A stretch of DNA of 64,000 nucleotides. Origin: Pseudomonas fluorescens. Lineage in GTDB: Bacteria > Pseudomonadota > Gammaproteobacteria > Pseudomonadales > Pseudomonadaceae. The notes below the pieces were generated by a model. That model was not told the origin of the DNA. It did no database searches and saw only the letters and a program-made list of their open reading frames with translations. Below are positions 60,396 through 64,000 of the stretch, in pieces. Location of the stretch: assembly GCA_902825215.1 (NCBI GenBank), contig LR782234.1, positions 2,108,001-2,172,000 on the forward strand, read 5' to 3'. Numbering within the stretch: position 1 is the first letter of the stretch; each line of letters opens with the position of its first letter. Position numbers and translations under genes: made by a program.

Positions 60396-63095
60396 ATGAA
60401 ACTTACGCTCAAGGAATTTTTCGCAGGCTTCCTGCGCAACCGCCACATCGCCCGGCACTTCCGTCGTCTGGCGCTGCTGGAATCGCTCAACGACAGCACG
60501 GTCAACCGTGAAGTCCCGCCAACCCTGGCCAACACCCTGGTCGACGCCGCGCATTGCGACAGCGGCCAATTGCTGGCATCCCTCGGCAGTCATGGCGATG
60601 GTCTGCGCGATATCGACGTCGACGCATTGCGCGCGCAACACGGCTTCAACGAAGTCGAGCACGAGCAACCGCTGCCAGGGTGGACGCACTTGTGGCACTG
60701 CTACCAAAACCCGTTCAACCTGCTGTTGACCTTGTTGGCGCTGATCTCGTGGCTGACCGAAGACCTGAAGGCCGCCGTGGTGATTTTCGCCATGGTGGTG
60801 CTGTCGACGCTGCTGCGCTTCTGGCAGGAAAGCAAATCCAACCAGGCCGCCGATGCACTCAAGGCCATGGTCAGCAACACCGCCACAGTGCTGCGCCGTG
60901 ACGCGCCGCGCCGCGAATTGCCGATCAAGCAACTGGTGCCGGGCGATCTGATCGTACTCTCGGCCGGCGACATGATTCCCGCTGATTGCCGGGTGCTCAG
61001 TGCGAAGGATCTGTTCGTCAGCCAGGCGGCGATGACCGGTGAATCGATGCCAGTGGAGAAATTCCCGCGCCAGGCCGATCGCGACACGCGCAATCCGCTG
61101 GAGCTGGACAACATTCTGTTCATGGGCACCAACGTCGTGTCCGGCACTGCCGTGGCGGTGATCCTCACTACCGGCAATCACACCTATTTCGGCGCGCTGG
61201 CGCAGCGGGTCGGCGCCACCGATCGGGCGGTGACCTCGTTCCAGCAAGGGGTCAACAAGGTCAGCTGGCTGTTGATCCGTTTCATGTTCGTCATGGCGCC
61301 GCTGGTGCTGTTCATCAATGGCTTCACCAAGGGCGACTGGACGGAAGCACTGCTGTTCGCGCTGTCGATCGCGGTCGGCCTGACCCCGGAAATGCTGCCG
61401 ATGATTGTCACCTCGACCCTGGCTAAAGGCGCGGTGTTTCTGTCGCGCAAGAAAGTCATCGTCAAGCGCCTCGACGCGATCCAGAACTTCGGCGCCATGG
61501 ACGTGCTGTGCACCGACAAGACCGGCACCCTGACCCAGGACAAGATCTTCCTCGCGCGCAATGTCGACGTCTGGGGCGAAGACTCCGACGACGTGCTGGA
61601 AATGGCCTACCTCAACAGCTACTACCAGACCGGCCTGAAAAACCTGCTCGACGTTGCGGTGCTGGAACACGTGGAAATCCACCGTGAGCTGAAAGTCGGC
61701 ACGGCGTTTCGCAAGGTCGATGAGATCCCGTTCGACTTCAATCGCCGGCGCATGTCGGTGGTGGTCGAAGGCCGTGGCCAGGCGCATCAATTGATCTGCA
61801 AAGGCGCGGTGGAAGAAGTGTTGGCGGTGTGCAGCCGGGTTCGCCACGGTGAGGTCGATGAAGCCTTGAACGATGAACTGCTGTGCCGGATTCGTCAGGT
61901 CACTGCAGCGTTCAACGCTGAAGGCTTGCGCGTGGTGGCGGTGGCGGCTCGCTCGATGCCGCAGGGTCGCGATGTCTACAGCCTTGCCGATGAACAGGAG
62001 CTGACGTTGATCGGTTACGTGGCCTTCCTCGATCCACCCAAGGAAAGCACCGCGCCAGCGCTCAAGGCTCTGGCGGCACATGGCGTGGCGGTGAAAGTGC
62101 TGACCGGCGACAACGAACTGGTGACGGCAAAGATCTGCCGCGAAGTCGGCCTCGCTCAGCAAGGCTTGCTGATGGGCAACGATATCGAGCGCATGAGCGA
62201 TGCCGAACTGGCCGTGGCGGTGGAACAGACCAACGTCTTCGCCAGACTGACGCCGTCGCACAAGGAACGCATCGTGCGCCTCCTCAAAGGCAACGGCCAC
62301 GTGGTCGGCTTCATGGGTGACGGCATCAACGACGCGCCAGCGCTGCGCACGGCCGATATCGGGATTTCCGTCGACAGCGCGGTGGACATTGCCAAGGAAG
62401 CAGCTGACATCATCCTCCTGGAAAAAAGCCTGATGGTGCTGGAGGAGGGCGTGCTCGAAGGGCGGCGCACCTTCGCCAACATGCTCAAGTACATCAAGAT
62501 GACCGCCAGTTCCAACTTCGGCAACGTGTTCTCGGTGCTGGTGGCCAGTGCGTTCATTCCGTTTCTGCCGATGCTGCCGATGCACCTGCTGGTGCAGAAC
62601 CTGCTTTACGACATTTCGCAGATTGCCATTCCGTTCGATAACGTCGATGAGGAGATGCTCAAACAACCGCAGCGCTGGCAGCCAGGTGACGTTGGGCGGT
62701 TCATGTTGTTTTTCGGCCCGATCAGTTCGATTTTCGATATCAGCACGTTCGCCTTGATGTGGTACGTGTTCGATGCCAACACGCCGGATCACCAGACCTT
62801 GTTCCAGTCCGGCTGGTTTGTGGTCGGGCTGCTGACCCAGACGTTGATCGTGCACATGATTCGCACGCCGAAGATTCCGTTTCTGCAAAGCCGCGCTGCG
62901 ATGCCGCTGCTGGTGATGACCGGGATGATCATGGCGGTCGGGATTTTCTTGCCGATGGGGCCGTTGGCGCATTACTTCAAGTTGCAGGCATTGCCGTCGC
63001 TGTATTTTGTGTTTTTGCCGGTGATTCTGTTGGCGTATATGGGGCTGACTCAGGCGGTGAAGGGGTTTTATGTTCGGCGGTTTGGCTGGCAGTGA
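60396..63095 (+). CDS. mgtA: MgtA-family Mg2+-importing P-type ATPase
   Basis: An 899-residue P3-type ATPase: actuator motif MTGESMPVEK near residue 215, phosphorylation motif CTDKTGTLTQDK near 375, hinge MGDGINDAPALRTADIGISVD near 645, and about ten membrane helices (two near 90-135, two near 285-350, six after 700). It imports Mg2+ across the inner membrane. The ATG at 60396 gives the normal family length. It has no visible link to the pyoverdine genes. Confidence 0.93.
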   Translation: MKLTLKEFFAGFLRNRHIARHFRRLALLESLNDSTVNREVPPTLANTLVDAAHCDSGQLLASLGSHGDGLRDIDVDALRAQHGFNEVEHEQPLPGWTHLWHCYQNPFNLLLTLLALISWLTEDLKAAVVIFAMVVLSTLLRFWQESKSNQAADALKAMVSNTATVLRRDAPRRELPIKQLVPGDLIVLSAGDMIPADCRVLSAKDLFVSQAAMTGESMPVEKFPRQADRDTRNPLELDNILFMGTNVVSGTAVAVILTTGNHTYFGALAQRVGATDRAVTSFQQGVNKVSWLLIRFMFVMAPLVLFINGFTKGDWTEALLFALSIAVGLTPEMLPMIVTSTLAKGAVFLSRKKVIVKRLDAIQNFGAMDVLCTDKTGTLTQDKIFLARNVDVWGEDSDDVLEMAYLNSYYQTGLKNLLDVAVLEHVEIHRELKVGTAFRKVDEIPFDFNRRRMSVVVEGRGQAHQLICKGAVEEVLAVCSRVRHGEVDEALNDELLCRIRQVTAAFNAEGLRVVAVAARSMPQGRDVYSLADEQELTLIGYVAFLDPPKESTAPALKALAAHGVAVKVLTGDNELVTAKICREVGLAQQGLLMGNDIERMSDAELAVAVEQTNVFARLTPSHKERIVRLLKGNGHVVGFMGDGINDAPALRTADIGISVDSAVDIAKEAADIILLEKSLMVLEEGVLEGRRTFANMLKYIKMTASSNFGNVFSVLVASAFIPFLPMLPMHLLVQNLLYDISQIAIPFDNVDEEMLKQPQRWQPGDVGRFMLFFGPISSIFDISTFALMWYVFDANTPDHQTLFQSGWFVVGLLTQTLIVHMIRTPKIPFLQSRAAMPLLVMTGMIMAVGIFLPMGPLAHYFKLQALPSLYFVFLPVILLAYMGLTQAVKGFYVRRFGWQ

Positions 63096-63175
63096 TTGTT
63101 CTGCGATGGCTTTCGTTCAGGGGCTGAATTTTGGGTGCATATCCGTTGCTTCGGGTGTTGCTGCTGGCGGTTTCG

Positions 63176-63421
63176 CCCTTACGGCGAGTCCCTTTTTCAG
63201 ACGCCAAAAAGGAACCAAAAGGCTTTGCTCCTGCGTTCGGCCCTCGCAGGCTCGGGTCCCTTCGCTCGGGGACCGATCCGGGCGCAGCGGCTACGGTTTG
63301 CTTCGCTGCACCTACGTCCGCTGTGTCTGGCTGCGCCAGACGGTCGCTGCGCTCCCACGCCCGGATCGATCCCTCCACTCAGCCTTCCGATGTCGCTGGT
63401 TAAGCAAGATCAAGATCAAGA
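63176..63421 (+). repeat. Long intergenic repeat, copy 1
   Basis: About 245 bases from CTTACGGCGAGTCCC to a run of CAAGATCAAGATCAAG. The same sequence, with about one difference in ten, returns inverted at 63741-64000. It is not protein-coding and contains several internal palindromes (TGTCTGGCTGCGCCAGACG). Confidence 0.85.
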
Positions 63422-63491
63422 GCACTCGAGCTAACGCTCATTGTTGAGTGGTTAGAAGCGGGGGGTTGGCTTTGGATCTGTGGTGTATTCG

Positions 63492-63636
63492 CCCCTCACC
63501 CCAGCCCTCTCCCGAGGGAGAGGGAGCCGATCTTTGGGCTTTTCAAATTTTGTGTTCGACTCGGTATCTCAGGTGGCGTACCTCGCCCAAACACCCCGGT
63601 CAGTCCCCTCTCCCGGGAGAGGGCTAGGGTGAGGGG
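63492..63636. repeat. Short inverted repeat inside the long one
   Basis: CCCCTCACCCCAGCCCTCTC at 63492-63511 and its near-complement ending at 63636 (GAGAGGGCTAGGGTGAGGGG), each with an inner CTCCC/GGGAG hairpin. It sits between the two inverted long copies, giving a nested palindrome. Confidence 0.8.
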
Positions 63637-63740
63637 CTTTTGACGTTGCTTTTGATTTTCAGTCCTCCGTGAAGGCGCAACCCCAAGCGGCAGTTATTGC
63701 AGTGTCGAACAGGTGCAATCATCAGGCCGAGTGTCAGCTC

Positions 63741-64000
63741 GCCTGCTTTTGATCTTGCCTCACCGGCGACGTCGGGAGGCTGAGTGGAGGGATTGATCCG
63801 GGGGTGGGAGCGCAGCGACCGTCTGGCGCAGCCAGACACAGCGGACGTAGGTGCAGCGAAGCAAACCGTAGCCGCTGCGCCCGGAGCGATCCCGGAGCGA
63901 AGGGACCCGAGCTTGCGAGGGCCGTACGTAGGAGCAAGCCTTTTGGGTTACCTTTTTGGCGTTTGAAAAAGGTGACCCGCTGTAAGAGCGGAACCCTAAG
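63741..64000 (-). repeat. Long intergenic repeat, copy 2, reaching the window edge
   Basis: Inverted copy of 63176-63421, including the AACGCCAAAAAGG end, the TCCGCTGTGTCTGGCTGCGC block and the TTGATCTTGC end. It may go on past the window. Confidence 0.85.

Noticed and set aside
60276..62972. 898-codon minus-strand frame across mgtA
   Set aside because: Antisense shadow of the ATPase gene, low-complexity His/Arg/Gln-rich product without a family.
63096..63447. Several 90-125-codon frames in the tail repeats
   Set aside because: The same frames appear in the inverted copy with frame-breaking changes; the DNA is repeat sequence, not coding.

Overview
The window is chromosomal DNA of a fluorescent Pseudomonas, most likely of the P. 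fluorescens complex. The evidence is high GC with strong third-position bias, many copies of the Pseudomonas REP palindrome (cores such as GCGAGCCTGCTCGC), DUF6124 and InhA proteins typical of the genus, and above all a large pyoverdine siderophore locus from about 12.3 to 59.8 kb.

Left flank (1-12.2 kb): a DUF6124 gene behind a structured leader; a YafO-type toxin with a very small putative antitoxin; an Aer-like chemoreceptor; a CPBP membrane protease; isonitrile hydratase (inhA) divergent from a GlxA/AraC-type regulator; an alpha/beta hydrolase; a small unknown gene; an SDR dehydrogenase-GH15 operon; and an MFS transporter. REP palindromes fill most gaps.

Pyoverdine locus (12.3-59.8 kb): a PvdS-type promoter drives an SCP2-JmjC (cupin-like) gene divergent from the type II thioesterase pvdG. 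Then come two giant NRPS genes (4137 and 5016 aa) whose start and stop codons overlap. Together they encode seven modules ending in a thioesterase. Hand-read specificity codes and epimerase positions predict the side chain D-Lys, D-OHOrn, L-Ala, Gly, D-allo-Thr, Ser, OHOrn (probably cyclic). Downstream are an HSL-type hydrolase, the receptor fpvA, the exporter pvdE, the periplasmic maturation genes pvdO, pvdN, pvdM and pvdP, the efflux operon pvdRT-opmQ, the sigma gene fpvI and the ornithine hydroxylase pvdA. Six exact TAAAT-N16-CGT boxes (the PvdS promoter signature) precede the JmjC gene, pvdE, pvdMNO, pvdP, pvdRT-opmQ and pvdA; weaker versions precede pvdG and the first NRPS. Fur-box-like sequences precede fpvA and fpvI. 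Not in this window: pvdL (chromophore NRPS), pvdS, pvdH, pvdQ, the OHOrn acyltransferase and fpvR.

How it works together: PvdA makes N5-hydroxyornithine; the two NRPSs (after PvdL) build the acylated ferribactin peptide with PvdG proofreading; PvdE exports it to the periplasm; PvdP, PvdO, PvdN and PvdM mature the chromophore and its side group; PvdRT-OpmQ exports or recycles pyoverdine; FpvA takes up the ferric complex under FpvI/PvdS and Fur control.

Right flank (59.8-64 kb): a REP pair, a long leader and an MgtA-type Mg2+ ATPase, then a gene-free 0.9 kb tail made of nested inverted repeats that run off the window edge.
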